A DNA stretch of 64,000 bases from Brachypterus glaber (GCA_958510825.1 OY294044.1:81142895-81206894), one strand, 5' to 3'. Shown: positions 11,101-22,545, numbered from the stretch's first letter. The notes: generated from the sequence alone by a model not told the origin. Program-made: numbers and translations.

Positions 11101-12445
11101 CACAAAAAGGTAAAAGTAATAGGTAAAATTAGTTTTAATTTGGTTCTGTCAGTTATCTCACAATTTTCCATAAGGGGCCAACAAAATTTTGTTTTTGTTT
11201 TTTCAAGCACAACCGCTATACAATTTTCCAAAACGTAACGCCGAAGTAAAACAAAAGAGAAACTGTTAACAAAATTGTCACTTTTAACTTAACAGTTCTA
11301 ACCGAACAATGTCACTTTGGAATACAAGCACATAAAAAAATAGTTCATTATATTTTAGCGATGGATGCGCTTCACAAAAATTTAAAAGATTTTGATAAGC
11401 TTTGTATAATAATTAAAGTTAAATAATAAGACATAAATAAATTGTAAATAAAGAATTAGTATGTTCAATAAATTAATATTTTTTAAATTAATTTTTATTA
11501 AGGATTTATCCCCGGCATAGAAAACTTTTCTCTGAGCTGCGAATTAAAAAAAGATTTATAACAAAAAAAAAGTTTCTTACTCTGACAGTTTACCAACTTT
11601 CAGGCATTTTTAAGATCAAAAACAAAACCAAAAAACATATTGTGTTAAAACTAAAAATAAAAATAGATTCTGATGTTAAAGAATTAGTACTTAACGTAAG
11701 CTTACGTTTACACCAGAAAAAAAAGCCTACAAAATATATAAAAATAAAAAAGTAAAATTGTGGACTTACTCCTTTTTTGAAAAAAAAAACAACAATTAAT
11801 TATTTTGTTTTTGTCTTAAAATGAAGCATTTGACCTAAACTATTAAAAACATATAAAAAATAATATGTGCCTTTTTTTGTAAAACAGCTATTTCCAGCAC
11901 AATTCCTCATTGTCGTAAAAATTTAAAATGGCTAAAATATATAGTAAACCTAATTTGCCCAGAATAAATTTTACGTCATTGAAAAAAGGACACTTAGAAG
12001 TACTTTGACCAAAATTTGAGAAAAATCGTAGGGGGGGGCACTTTACGAAAAATCGGGTTAAACATAGTTATAAAAAAACTTAAAAAAATATTTTTGAAGA
12101 AGAAGAAGAAGAGCAGAAACCCACTATTAAAAAAAATTATAAAAAATTCAAGATTGTCATCTAAGTTTACATGGGTGTACCAAATTTCATCAAATTTGGA
12201 TAAAAATTGTCAGACTTATAGTAATAAATTGAAAATAAAGCTGTTTTCTTTATCGTCAAAAATTGAAAAATTACAAAATTTAAAAAAAATCATATCTCAG
12301 CCAAAAATTTTTTTTAATTCTTTTTTTTGCATAAGGCTTTTAGTATTAGAGTGGTGATAATATAAAAAAAGTTTAACGAAAATCCGTGACATTCAATCAC
12401 CAAGGTGGTATGGATTCGTACAGAAATACCCATATACCGTAAGAG

Positions 12446-13279
12446 TTTTTTGTGCGATTTGACTAACATTCTGACAGTCGTAGAAAAACTTTTTAACCAT
12501 GTGTGCAGCTAAAAGCCGTACACATTAAATGAGATTTTTACATACTAGTTTGTCGATTGTATTGATATGACCTTATTTCCGGTCTTTGAAGCTGGTGAGG
12601 TGCCATTTTCAAAGTCTACCTTTTAGAATGATCTCTGATTCAGCTTCCAGACTGTTTTTAAAACCCTAACATTTAGAGAAATGTTATTTTAAACGTGCTG
12701 TTGTATGTTGTAAATGAATAATTCTTGGAAATAAATTTATTTATTTATTTATATAAAATTAAATTAAAAATTAAATCCCTATTTCGCAAAACAGATTGTG
12801 CGACACTCAGTTTTAAAGCGCGAGTAGAAAAAAAGTAGCGTGATATACTTTCACTTCGTTCCATAAACTTCCCCATTTACAAAATAAAAATATACCTACT
12901 CTCACCACCTGTATCATAAATAACTGGGTACTTTAGAGTATATTTCATAAATAAAAATCCGTCTCGAATGAGCAAGAATACTTTCACTAAAAAAAGTTAT
13001 GTCCAGAAAAATTTTTCAGTATTTTGGGATAGGGGAGTCATGGTAAAAATGAAAATTTTTTTGTGTAATTTTGTTTTACCATTTATGTGGTTTTTAAATT
13101 TTCCTTCTATTGTGAATAATAAAAAAGTTATGTATATAAACAATTCTTAATATTTTGGGGGAGAGTAGGAGGCGCTGAAAAAAAAATGATAATACAATGT
13201 TTGTCTAATTTTATTTACCTTTTATGTGGTTTTCAAAATTTTCTTCTATTGTAAATTAGAAAAAACATACGACTAAAAC
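12446..13279. other. Unassigned stretch with TTTA-rich tail
   Basis: No coding sequence recognised. Around 12700-12760 a GTAAATGAATAATTC block followed by (TTTA)n is the sort of tail seen at LINE 3' ends, but no LINE frame precedes it. A roughly 90-bp phrase (ACCATTTATGTGGTTTTxAA with TCTATTGT) occurs twice, near 13078 and 13215. Confidence 0.4.
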
Positions 13280-13440
13280 AAAAATTTAACGATTTTGCTC
13301 AAATACAAAATTGTCCAAGATAATATAAAAATACATTTGCATACCAAATTTCAAGTCTCTAGCTCAAAGCGTTCTTAAGTTATCGTGGATACAGACAGAC
13401 AGACCGACCAACAGACAGACAGACATAATTTTTGTTGTTG
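13280..13440 (-). repeat. GTCTGTC-flanked dispersed repeat, copy 1
   Basis: On the minus strand a run of GTCTGTC/GTCGGTC units is followed by TATCCACGATAACTTAAGAA, then GCTAGAGACTTGAAATTTGG and a block ending in GAGCAAAATCG. The same order is seen on the plus strand at 58766-58880 and in part at 56793-56882 (minus). Confidence 0.75.
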
Positions 13441-13723
13441 CTTATTTTGGTTTACCTCGGCACAGAAAATTCTTGTGCAAGACTCGCAAAAATGCGTGCG
13501 AAGTAATTGTACCGGCCATGGCGTACACAGTTTTGTTTAGACAGCCAAAATAAAAATAATGCGCTAAAACTAAGAATAAAAAGTCCAAATTATAATTATT
13601 TTTGAGGTTACGTTATTATAAGTCATGTTTGATATTAATTAAAAGGTGTACGAGGTTGCCTACTATTTATGAACTAAAAGAGTCTTACGTGAATTACCGT
13701 CACGTTGTTTATATACTATTAAC

Positions 13724-13760
13724 AGAATAATAATAATAATAATTATTATTATTATTATTT
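13724..13760. repeat. (TAA)n/(TTA)n palindromic microsatellite
   Basis: A run of AAT units passes directly into ATT units, making a self-complementary simple repeat of about 36 bp. Confidence 0.85.
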
Positions 13761-13932
13761 CCATTGGACATAAGTTTTGGATATTTTCAATAAATAAATA
13801 ACAATAATATACGAACATTACATATACATCTAAAATAAATAAATATTACACATTTAAAATAAATTAAAAAAACAAAGTATTAAAATATGTAATAGTTCCA
13901 TCTCTTATTTAAAAATTCATCGACAGATCTGT

Positions 13933-14095
13933 CTACTCTGCAGAGTAGAAACAGTGTGATTTAAAAAATTCTTTAGAAGAAGATTTAAATTGCCTGAATC
14001 CATTAATATTTTTAATACTGATCGGTAAATTGTTATACAGCTTAATGGCAGTGATGGTAGGCGCGTTTTTAACCTGCGTATTGTTAAAAGCCACT
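13933..14095 (-). pseudogene. LINE ORF C-terminal fragment (CR1/Jockey type)
   Basis: On the minus strand a frame ending at TAG (13933-13935) reads TITAIKLYNNLPISIKNING, then FRQFKSSSKEFFK. The LYNxLP block followed by a short Lys/Phe-rich tail is characteristic of the extreme C-terminus of CR1/Jockey-type LINE reverse transcriptase proteins; the intact frame at 31656-32948 ends with KLYNKLP in the same place. Only about 55 codons remain, so this is a dead, strongly truncated insertion. Its stop codon lies in an 18-bp perfect palindrome (13932-13949). Confidence 0.75.
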
Positions 14096-14147
14096 AGAAA
14101 TGGAGATACTCTGTACGTTCCTTACAGAGTATCTCCATTTTTAGTGG
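14091..14147. repeat. 25-bp near-perfect hairpin
   Basis: CCACTAGAAATGGAGATACT at 14091 and its complement ending at 14147 form a 25-bp stem with one mismatch and a 7-base loop (CGTTCCT). It abuts the LINE remnant. Confidence 0.8.
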
Positions 14148-14739
14148 TATAATTATTTATATCACCAAAAGAAGAAAAATTCTGCATTTTTTTTAACGAG
14201 TATCACACACTGTAACATATACATTAGGGTGACCCACCAAAAATTCAAATGGAAAAATTTGGAGGTCCCACCTCTTAAATTTGTTCATTGGGGTAAGAGT
14301 ATCATCCCTGATTTTTTTTCAGAATTTAAAAAGAAATCTGGAGGTCGCTTACAGCCATTTTTTAAAAAGACATGGTTCTTTTGTTATTTTTAAGGCCGAA
14401 GAATTTTTTATTTAAATCTTTTCAACACAGCAGGGTATTAAGGGATAGTAAGTGGATAACCTCAAAAATAAATCATAATGTTTTTTTTTCAAAATTACGT
14501 ATTCCTGACGTTTTAAGTTCGAAAATGCATTACATTACTTCGTTTTAGGCGTAATGACAGGCACAAAAATTATTTGTCTTAAAATATTGTGCGTGTAGCC
14601 CAATGTCCCCACATAAAAACCACTATATATTTTTTAATTGGATATACGAGGTATCCAGAAAAATATATTATATCTATTTTTTTAACATTTTTGAGAGATA
14701 AATTCGGTTTTAATTTTCAAGGTTTTTTGTCTTTAGATA
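14148..14739. other. Unassigned stretch
   Basis: No gene recognised. TTAGGGTGACCC near 14225 and TTAGGGTGGACC near 9592 are similar and may be ends of one element family, but I could not find matching opposite ends. Confidence 0.4.
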
Positions 14740-15236
14740 AATTCTGAAATATAAATACATAAAATTTTGAGGTTCCTGAAAGTGAATCTGATTATGAAAA
14801 ATATCTAAATCCACCCCTTAAGGGGTGGGCGTAGTTTTCATGAAAATTGGTATATTGGGGTTTTTGAGGTTGCTGAAAGTGAATCTGATTATAAAAAACT
14901 CCACCTCCTGAGGGGCTGTGGGTAGTTTTCTTGAAAATTTATATATTGAGGTTATTGAGGTCGCTAAAACTGAATCTTTTAATAAATTTTTTCTAATTTC
15001 AACCCCTAAGGGGTGGGGGTTATTTTTTGTGAAAACTGGTGTATTGGGGTTTTTAAGGTTGCTGAAAGAGAATCTGATAATAAAAAAGTTCTAACTCCCC
15101 CCCTAAGAGGCGGGGGGTAGTTTTCGTGAAAATTGTATATTTTTAAGGTTGCTAAAAGTAAATTATAATAAAAATCCATTTTACGCGCGGAGGTGTAAAA
15201 TGGGAAAGCTCTTTTACTGGGCAGTGTATTTTTATT
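14740..15236. repeat. 95-bp satellite array A with common 3' flank
   Basis: Five units begin near 14771, 14868, 14959, 15057 and 15147, a period of 90-98 bp. Each has GGTTGCTGAAAGTGAATCTG, then a palindromic CCCCTNAGGGG block, then GTAGTTTTCNTGAAAATT. After the last unit comes CCATTTTAC...GTAAAATGG, a 9-bp stem, and TTTACTGGGCA. Array B at 43985-44640 ends in the same flank and then diverges, so both are probably copies of one mobile element whose end is near the CTGGGCA. Confidence 0.85.
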
Positions 15237-15825
15237 TTGCGTTTTAGTTAAATCATTTAAACTTTTATTAATAACTTAATAATTATTTGGAAAAATGCAA
15301 TCCACTATAATGGAATGCGAAGTATAATACATCTTCATGACTTGTTAAATTTCGGCTCTGTATGTTTTGCTAACACCCTTTGATGCGACGTAAAATGAGG
15401 AAAACCATAATAATTTTTATGGTCGGACTTTTATTTTACGCTTTAAGTAACCCACTTACAAATATGAGTACATAGTAGAAAAATAATAGCCGTAATTTAA
15501 AAAAGCCAGATACCAGTGCCAGTATTTCTATTTAATTGAAGTAATAACTCAAGTTACTTTTCTAGATGAAATTATATGATTTATGGTTTATCTTTTGATT
15601 GTTTTCTACAAAAACGTTAAATTGTACAGCTGTAAATTGTTCCCTACACTGGGAAAAATTATTTCTATGAATATATCATTATTTAGGATTATTATTTATT
15701 AAGAAAAGTCTCTTATTGCGGATACGAAGCACAACATACAAGCTTTTATTAAAATAAAAAATAATAATTAAAATAATTTTTATTGACGATTATACAGTAA
15801 AATGTCCATTATAAAAAGTTGAAAA
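15237..15825. other. Unassigned stretch
   Basis: No gene, second copy or strong secondary structure recognised. Confidence 0.4.
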
Positions 15826-16015
15826 ATACATTTTTCTGCGATATAATAGAAAAGTTAACATTTCTACAAAAACAAATGAAGTTTTCAGACTTAGAATAAC
15901 CTATTTCTTAGCATTTGACTTTTCTGCTCGTTACCATGACAGCAAGCAGAAAAGTAATTTTTTTCGCGCTACAGCTGTCAGTCCGCTATTTTTTTAATAT
16001 AAAATTATAATTTAT
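15826..16015 (+). repeat. Hairpin-bearing repeat, copy 2
   Basis: Diverged copy of 10690-10940. The stem here is ACTTTTCTGCTCG (15918-15930) with CAAGCAGAAAAGT (15943-15955) around TTACCATGACAG. Compared with copy 1, three stem positions have changed on both arms together, keeping the pairs; a fourth change is unpaired. Confidence 0.75.
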
Positions 16016-18578
16016 TTTGAATCAAATCTCAATTTCGTGTGCTAAATATTTGTTGTTACAAAGGAATTAAGTAGAGTTATTGTGATTAGTATTTTACTTC
16101 TACACCAACAGATTTGCAGAAAATTTTACTTAAGTGCTGCGACCTTGTAAAATAACTTACTGTCTAAAATTTATTTATTTAATAATTTTATATCGTGGAA
16201 AAAATGTTGTTCGTATTACGAGCGCACAATGTGATTTCTGCTTTCAGTAATTTTGCGCTCTTAATACAAAAATTAATATTTTCTTATTTACTTTAAAAAA
16301 AGTTACCTTTTTTAACCAAGAGCAGAAAAAACCTCTTTTCTAACCTGTTTTGGCTTTAGATTTTACCTCATAGATGGCGCGCTACAAATGTAATTGAGAG
16401 AAATATTTGTTTAAATGTAATTAATATTTTATTTTTTATATGAATCACATAAAGTGTTCTAACCTCGTAAGAAAATGAAACATTTCCAACTCTCCAGATG
16501 CTCTCAAATTGGAAACGTTTCAGTTTATTATTAGGTAGGTTAAAAATATAACATTTCTGTATGTAGTTTTTAGAGTTTAGTAGTATTGAAATATTTCTAA
16601 TTCTTAATGAGAATTGATTTTCACAAATATTTTAAACTGCAAATTGGCAAGTTCGTTGACAAAAATCTTTTATTTTTAACGGGTTTAATATTTTAAATAT
16701 AAGGCCTTAAGGCTTAGCTATAAAAGTTTTTTTAAATTTGTTTTGATATAAAAAAGTAGCAAAATCGAGTGAAATTTTACTGGTGGTTACTAACGTTATT
16801 AAAATCAATAGAAAAATCTTTATTTTTGTATTTTCGGGTTTAGGATGTCATAAAACACTTTTAAAGTGGGTGTTAAAAAAATACGGTCTGTCTGTACGTC
16901 TGGCCGTCCAGTCACGGCCCGTGACTGGTAAAACTGTTCTGATTTAAAAAGATATTTTTCAACAAAGGACTCAGAAACTTTGTGGTTTGAGGCTGGGTTT
17001 ATCAATGTGCAAGTAAATTTAATTGACACATAATTACTATGGTCACACCAATAAAAATCTAAAATTTGCTCTTAACTTAGACTTTTACCATAACATTTTA
17101 ACTAGAAGTTGATAAACCCAGCGTGGGCTGGTCACGTAAAATATGGTTAACACTGGGTTAGGGTAAGGAGCAAAGAGAGCAAAAATCCATGGTTTTTAAG
17201 ATATATAGCTTAATGTTTGTTGTAGAATAAAAATTCTTGCACATTTAAAAAGCATTTTAAAATTTGTACAAAAACATATGTAATGATTTTAGTTGTAGGG
17301 CTATTAATTTTAGAGATATATTAATATAAAGATGTTGCCCTTCGTCTAGAAAGGGTATCCGTTTCAGCTTTGATATTAACCCATATCCCATGGGATCGAA
17401 TTTACCATATAAAACATATAACCGGAAATGTAAATCAGCAGTAAGACAGCAGAAACCGAAATTTACAATTAAATTGTTAGATTTGCAAAGGTTTAATATA
17501 TTTCAGCTTAACTTTATCTCACGTATTCAGTTTCGAGCATAAATTTACATTTTGGGTCTTTTTAATCCATATCGCCTTCGCCAAAATTGCAAATTACATT
17601 TAAATCTCGACTATGCATAGTTAACCCTTGGGTTGTCGCGCTGATTTGGAGTTTGCTTGTGCCAGGCCAATCTTTTTTTTTTGTATTTTTTACTACATAT
17701 ATAAATACGTTAATAAGAATTTAAAATAACAATTTAACTAAACAAACCTTTAAAAAACATCCCTTTATGCATAGTTTTTGGTTAATTTGCAGTCTATTCG
17801 GTAGTGTACAAGGCTCATAAAAATATCGTCGATACGTCATAGTCATTTGGGAATAGCTAAATGGAAAATCTAGTAGAATCTAAACTTTTTAACCCGTCGA
17901 AAACTGTATTTTGTAAAGTTACTAAAAAGTTACAAAAAAATGTAAAGTTGACCTTGAAATGGGCCTTGAAACTTGAACCTTGAAAAATCGGCCAAAACTA
18001 AAATATACGTTTGTTATATAAAACGTATAAATGCGACAAAAATGCCGCGATGTGACCGGCGGAGGGTTGAAGTGAATTTGCACATTTTTATTTTAAGTTT
18101 AGGAAAATTAAAGAAATGGTCACATAAGACATAAGAGGTTTTTTTAAGGATAATTAAGAGAGCTAACGTTAGAAGCAAAAAATTGATCTCTTATCACAAA
18201 TAAAAAATGGTTTTAGGTTATTAAAATAGGCTACGGATAGGGTGGGATGAAGGACTGAAGGGCTCTCTCAAACTAGTCTATCGTCATTGCAAGTAGCTAT
18301 CGAAACATTTCTTGAATAATATAAACAATTCCACCGGCGCGCCGGTTATTTAAGCACTTTGTATACATATTATTTACTATCTAAATATGCAGGTTTTATT
18401 ATTTAATCGTTTTACTGATGCACTATGGTTCCAAAATTAAGTCCAGCTGGACTTACTTCTTAATCTTAATTTTATTTATAAATAAAGTCCACAACCATGA
18501 GTAACGTTTGGTTAGTAAGAATATATTTTTAAGGTTGATTTTTCCAATCATTAACATTAACTCCTTCCGCTCCAGCCG
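16016..18578. other. Long unassigned stretch with small palindromes
   Basis: No convincing gene in 2.5 kb. Noted structures: a 21-bp palindrome at 16908-16928 next to a GTCTGTC run; a 14-bp inverted pair GCTGGGTTTATCAA near 16991 and 17107; ACCGGCGCGCCGGT at about 18332; AAGTCCAGCTGGACTT at about 18439. Short open frames here have no protein character. Confidence 0.4.
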
Positions 18579-18584
18579 GGTTTT

Positions 18585-18773
18585 CAAGGTACAGGTCCCC
18601 ACACCAGATTAAAATGTATAACTAAAACCCATTCTCAAAGATTTATAAATTTTCTTGGTCCTAAATTTTATAATCAGCTGCCCTTGAATATTAAACAACT
18701 AAAAAAACTTCATCATTTTAAAAAAGAAATCAATAAATTTGTGCTAGAAAACAATAAAAAATTTTATCCTTAA
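18585..18773 (+). pseudogene. LINE ORF C-terminal fragment
   Basis: The plus strand reads RLKCITKTHSQRFINFLGPK, then FYNQLPLNIKQLKKLHHFKK and a Lys-rich tail to TAA at 18771-18773. The FYNxLP(L/I)xIK block followed by FKKEI is the C-terminal signature of CR1/Jockey-type LINE proteins. Nothing of the catalytic domain remains. Its last 25 bp and its 3' sequence are included in the tandem duplication that follows. Confidence 0.75.
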
Positions 18774-18981
18774 ATATTAGAATATGTTAATTACTCATCA
18801 TGTTCTTCTCTGTTTCTTCTTTTTCTTATCATATTATTTGCGGTGATATTATATTATATTATATTGATAGAATCAATTGGAACACAATACAAGCTATGCT
18901 TAGCGTGTTCCAAAATATAACTTTTGTAAAATATTTATTATATCTAAAAATGTACTTAATAACAATAAAAAACTTACTTAC

Positions 18982-19247
18982 TGGGAGAATTAGCTCAGCG
19001 GTCTAAGGCATCGATATAGCATTGACACTGAGCCAATGATCGTGAGTTCAAACCTCACTGGCGCCGATTGCCTTTTTCAGTTAATTAATAATTGAAATTT
19101 GGCGAAGGCGTACTTCCTAGATATATTGGTTCGAAAGTCAATTAAAGCCGGTGTTTCCCTCTACTACTAGCCCACACAAGTCCTGGACTTAGGGGATGCT
19201 TAATTTTAAGTAGAATAGTACGAGGTTAAAAACAAACAAACAAACAT
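18982..19247 (+). mobile_element. tRNA-derived SINE (family S1), copy 1
   Basis: The head has a Pol III A box TAGCTCAGCGG (18991-19001) and a B box GAGTTCAAACCTC (19044-19056) inside a perfect 5-bp T-stem (GTGAG/CTCAC). The body contains AAATTTGGCGAAGG, AAAGTCAATTAAAGCCGG and TAGCCCACACAAGTCCTGGA, and the tail is (AAAC)n. Transcription would be by Pol III and mobilisation by a LINE in trans. Three further copies occur in the window. Confidence 0.85.
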
Positions 19248-19902
19248 ACTTATATGTAAAATCCCGTAAAAAAATATCCAACTGTGGATATTGTGGTAAA
19301 TTTTGCTATACGTACAAATATCCATACGTGGATACAATGGAGCGAAAGGGGTCAAACTAATTTAACAATTAATTAGATATGACCTTGACCTAGAAAATAA
19401 CAGTGCCCACATATGCCGCAATTTTTAGCTAATTGATGCACAAGCTAAGGAGAGCGCCTTAAAAAATGTCGCCTCGCAGTCAATAAAAACTTGGTAATTT
19501 AATAAATTAAGGTTGATTTATGCAAAAATTAACGAAGCTAACTAAAATTGCCTGTACCGAACCACTTATTTAAATCATGCGCGAAATTAAATTAAATAAG
19601 CATGCGCAGGGTAGAAATAAAACTAAATATATTTATAGTTATTAATTAATTAATTAATTAAAACAATAAAAAATTTTATCCTTAAATATTAGAATATGTT
19701 AATTACTCATCATGTTCTTCTCTGTTTCTTCTTTTTCTCATCATATTATTTGCGGTGATATTATATTATATTATATTATATTATATTGATAGAATCAATT
19801 GGAACACAATACAAGCTATGCTTAGCGTGTTCCAAAATATAACTTTTGTAAAATATTTATTATATCTAAAAATGTACTTAATAACAATAAAGAACTTACT
19901 TA

Positions 19903-20166
19903 CTGGGAGAATTAGCTCAGCGGTCTAAGGCATCGATATAGCATTGACACTGAGCCAATGATCGTGAGTTCAAACCTCACTGGCGCCGATTGCCTTTTTC
20001 AGTTAATTAATAAATGAAATTTGGCGAAGGCGTACTCCCTAGATATATTGGTTCGAAAGTCAATTAAAGCCGGTGGTTCCCTCTACTACTAGCCCACACA
20101 AGTCCTGGACTTAAGGGATGCTTAATTAAGTAGAATAGTACGAGGTTAAAAACAAACAAACAAACA
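19903..20166 (+). mobile_element. tRNA-derived SINE (family S1), copy 2
   Basis: Same structure as the copy at 18982, with A box at 19913-19923 and B box at 19966-19978, differing by a few substitutions and a short deletion before the (AAAC)n tail. It arose by the surrounding tandem duplication. Confidence 0.85.
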
Positions 20167-20562
20167 TACTTATATGTAAAATCCCGTAAAAAAATATCCA
20201 ACTGTGGATATTGTGGTAAATTTTGCTATACGTACAAATATCCATACGTGGATACAATGGAGCGGAAGGGGTCAAACTAATTTAACAATTAATTAGATAT
20301 GACCTTGACCTAGAAAATAACAGTGCCCACATATGCCGCAATTTTCAGCTAATTGATGCACAAGCTAAGGAGAGCGCCTTAAAAAATGTCGCCTCGCAGT
20401 CAATAAAAACTTGGTAATTTAATAAATTAAGGTTGATTTATGCAAAAATTAACGAAGCTAACTAAAATTGCCTGTATCGAACCACTTATTTAAATCATGC
20501 GCGAAATTAAATTAAATAAGCATGCGCAGGGTAGAAATAAAACTAAATATATTTATAGTTAA

Positions 20563-21239
20563 CTTCATTCATTTTTTGCATAAACGAACCTTTAGTTTTA
20601 CTACTTACTAAATCATAGTCATTTAATTACTTAATAATAAATTGAATTTGAGGCCTCTGTGCGAAGCAGTATTAAAATTCAGATCAGTATTTTTTATTTT
20701 GTATGTTTTATTTTTCAAAGAACGTGAATTAAAATTGGCCATATATCTACCCCACTGATTTAAATTAGCATATTGGTTTTATATTTTTACTGAACAGCTA
20801 CATCTGTTTTGAATAAATATAAGCTAACCTTTTTATGTTAAGTAAATAAAAAATTTTAATGGAGATTTTTTTTTATAAAATTATGTAAGCGCAGGATCCC
20901 ATGAAACATCTAAAGATTTCGTTTTCAGCGTAAATTGGGTATTTAATATATAATAAATGTCTATAAGGACCTATTATGGGTAACCTATATTTAAATTTGC
21001 TTATATGATTCTTTAAAATGGGGTCTCAATTCCGGTTAGCGATCCCTTTTGCGTAATAAAATTTTATTGCCCCCAATAAATCTTAGAGACGCTATAGTAT
21101 GATAATATGTTCCTGCTTACAAAAAATTGGCCTACTATATTATTTCGATCCATAAAATATTCAAATTTTCATCACGCACAATCTCGACCTTGAGAAAAGA
21201 CGCGAAAAAATCCCCGAAAGTCAGGTAAGGTGCGCTGAA
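20563..21239. other. Unassigned stretch
   Basis: No gene or matched repeat recognised. Confidence 0.4.
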
Positions 21240-22300
21240 ATCAAGTTCAATACAATTCCGTCAAGGAAGTACAAAAATCACCGTTTATCCCAAAAAAATC
21301 CGTTTTAAAAATTGGTGGAGATAAAGTTTAGATCTTCCCCAACAATTAAACGCTCGCACCCCATCTTGATTTTACGAAACACTTTGAATGGTAGTTAAGT
21401 TGAGTGCCCTAGAATGAACGAAGCAAAAGATTTTTAGGGGACAGGGGAATCTCAACGCCAGTGCCCCTCATTGGCCGTGATACGCAAGGGTTTGTTTTGC
21501 AGACTGCAGACGCGACGATCACCGAAACGACTCCTATCCCTAATACAGCACTGGCGTTGAGATTCCCCTATCATCTTCAAATATTTTGCTTCGTACATTT
21601 TTGGCCACTCCACTTACCTATCATTCAACGTGTTTCGTACTTTTCACGCGCGCTGTACACTTTTGTTTTTTTGCAAATAACTTCTAAAATGTCAATTTTT
21701 CTAAAAAATAAGTTATTATAAAAAAATGCTCTACAAAATACTAATATAAACCTTTTATATAACTTGCGTAGTTTTTTCGAAAATGGGGAGAATTCATACC
21801 GATATTCTTGATTTATACTAAAATAAACTTTTGAATGAGGTACCTGTAAAGCGTAAATTCTACATCTAATTTAAGCAAACCTTTACGTTAATATCGTCAT
21901 CATCAAGTGAGCTAGAAAAAAAGTACAATATCATTTTTGTAAAAAATCTTATAAGCTTTATTTTTTATAATAACTTATTTTTTAAAAATATTTCCCGTTC
22001 AGACGATATTTGCAAAAAAAACTAAAAAAATGTGCCTTAAAACCAAAATATCGGCACAAATTATATATATCTTAAAAACTAAGTAAGTTAGGAAAAAGTT
22101 TTAAATGTGTATTTTGTAGAGATTTTTCAAAGCTTTGAAAATTGACCGTTTGGAAGTTATTTGCGATAAGCTCCAAAAGTGTACCTTAAAATCAAGATAG
22201 ATGCGCGAACTCACCTTCAATTGGTACGTTCATCAGGAAGGTCTTAGCGACATCTCTATCAATTTTTAAAACTTTTGGATTTTTTTTTGAGGCATAATAA
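21240..22300. mobile_element. Complex palindromic element
   Basis: Several nested inverted repeats: GGGGAATCTCAACGCCAGTG at 21445 against CACTGGCGTTGAGATTCCCC at 21550, extending outward through AACGAAGCAAAA/TTTTGCTTCGTA and ACGAAACACTTTGAATGGTA / TCATTCAACGTGTTTCGT; AAAAATAAGTTATTATAAAA near 21704 against 21960-21985; and AATCCGTTTTAAAAATTGGT near 21298 against 22255-22290. It appears to be two or more foldbacks superimposed. No transposase seen; the open frame at 21461-21721 is palindrome sequence. Confidence 0.55.
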
Positions 22301-22316
22301 AACATCACTTTTTTTT

Positions 22317-22545
22317 GCAAATTTGGCGTAGGCGCATGTACAGGGGGCTAGCGCTTTTACATGACAAGCCGGCTAGCGTGAGTTCGATTCCTACTGGCGT
22401 CAATTTGCCTTTTTCAGTAAATTAATAACTGAAATTTGTCGAAGGGTATAAGTGAAGCAGACACTCCCTATAAACTGGTTCGAAAGTCAGTTAAAGCCGG
22501 TGGTTCCCTCTACTTCTAGCCCACACAAGTCCTGAACTCAGTTAC
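22317..22545 (+). mobile_element. tRNA-derived SINE (family S1), copy 3
   Basis: The body matches the S1 copies at 18982 and 19903 (CTTTTTCAGTAAATTAATAA, CGAAAGTCAGTTAAAGCCGG, TAGCCCACACAAGTCCTGAA). The tRNA-like head differs but keeps a near-consensus B box, GAGTTCGATTCC. It lacks the (AAAC)n tail, so it is either 3'-truncated or decayed. Confidence 0.8.

Larger units (their letters stand above)
9886..12445. mobile_element. Large foldback element F3 (2.56 kb)
   Basis: Left arm 9886-10660 and right arm 11690-12445 are inverted copies, about 90-95% alike by eye: for example GTACGAATCCATACCA at 9922 against TGGTATGGATTCGTAC at 12407, and GAAGAAGAAG-containing blocks in both. A loop of about 1.0 kb separates them and contains a repeat with its own hairpin (10690-10940) and another hairpin (10957-11100). 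The arms contain short mirror-image open frames rich in Lys/Ile/Leu without protein character. I see no transposase or clear target duplication. Confidence 0.8.
18748..20562 (+). repeat. Tandem duplication of a ~0.91-kb unit
   Basis: Unit 1 (18748-19650) and unit 2 (19660-20562) are about 97% identical by eye. Each starts in the last codons of a LINE frame, contains an (ATATT)n run, a complete tRNA-derived SINE and about 400 bp of downstream DNA. Differences include two extra ATATT units and an 8-base deletion in unit 2. The junction is (TTAA)n-rich. Because the breakpoint lies inside a LINE tail, this is a segmental duplication and not two independent insertions. Confidence 0.9.

Noticed and set aside
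12016..12357. 113-codon Lys-rich open frame and its mirror at 10021-10242
   Set aside because: Both are the same foldback arm sequence (F3), low in complexity, with no recognisable domain.
17560..17600. Extra S1 SINE copy (CGCCTTCGCCAAAATT, also near 56020)
   Set aside because: Only about 16 bp match the SINE body; too short to call.
18982..19070. Functional tRNA gene
   Set aside because: A and B boxes and a T-stem are present, but the acceptor stem does not pair and a long SINE body with an (AAAC)n tail follows; it is a SINE head.
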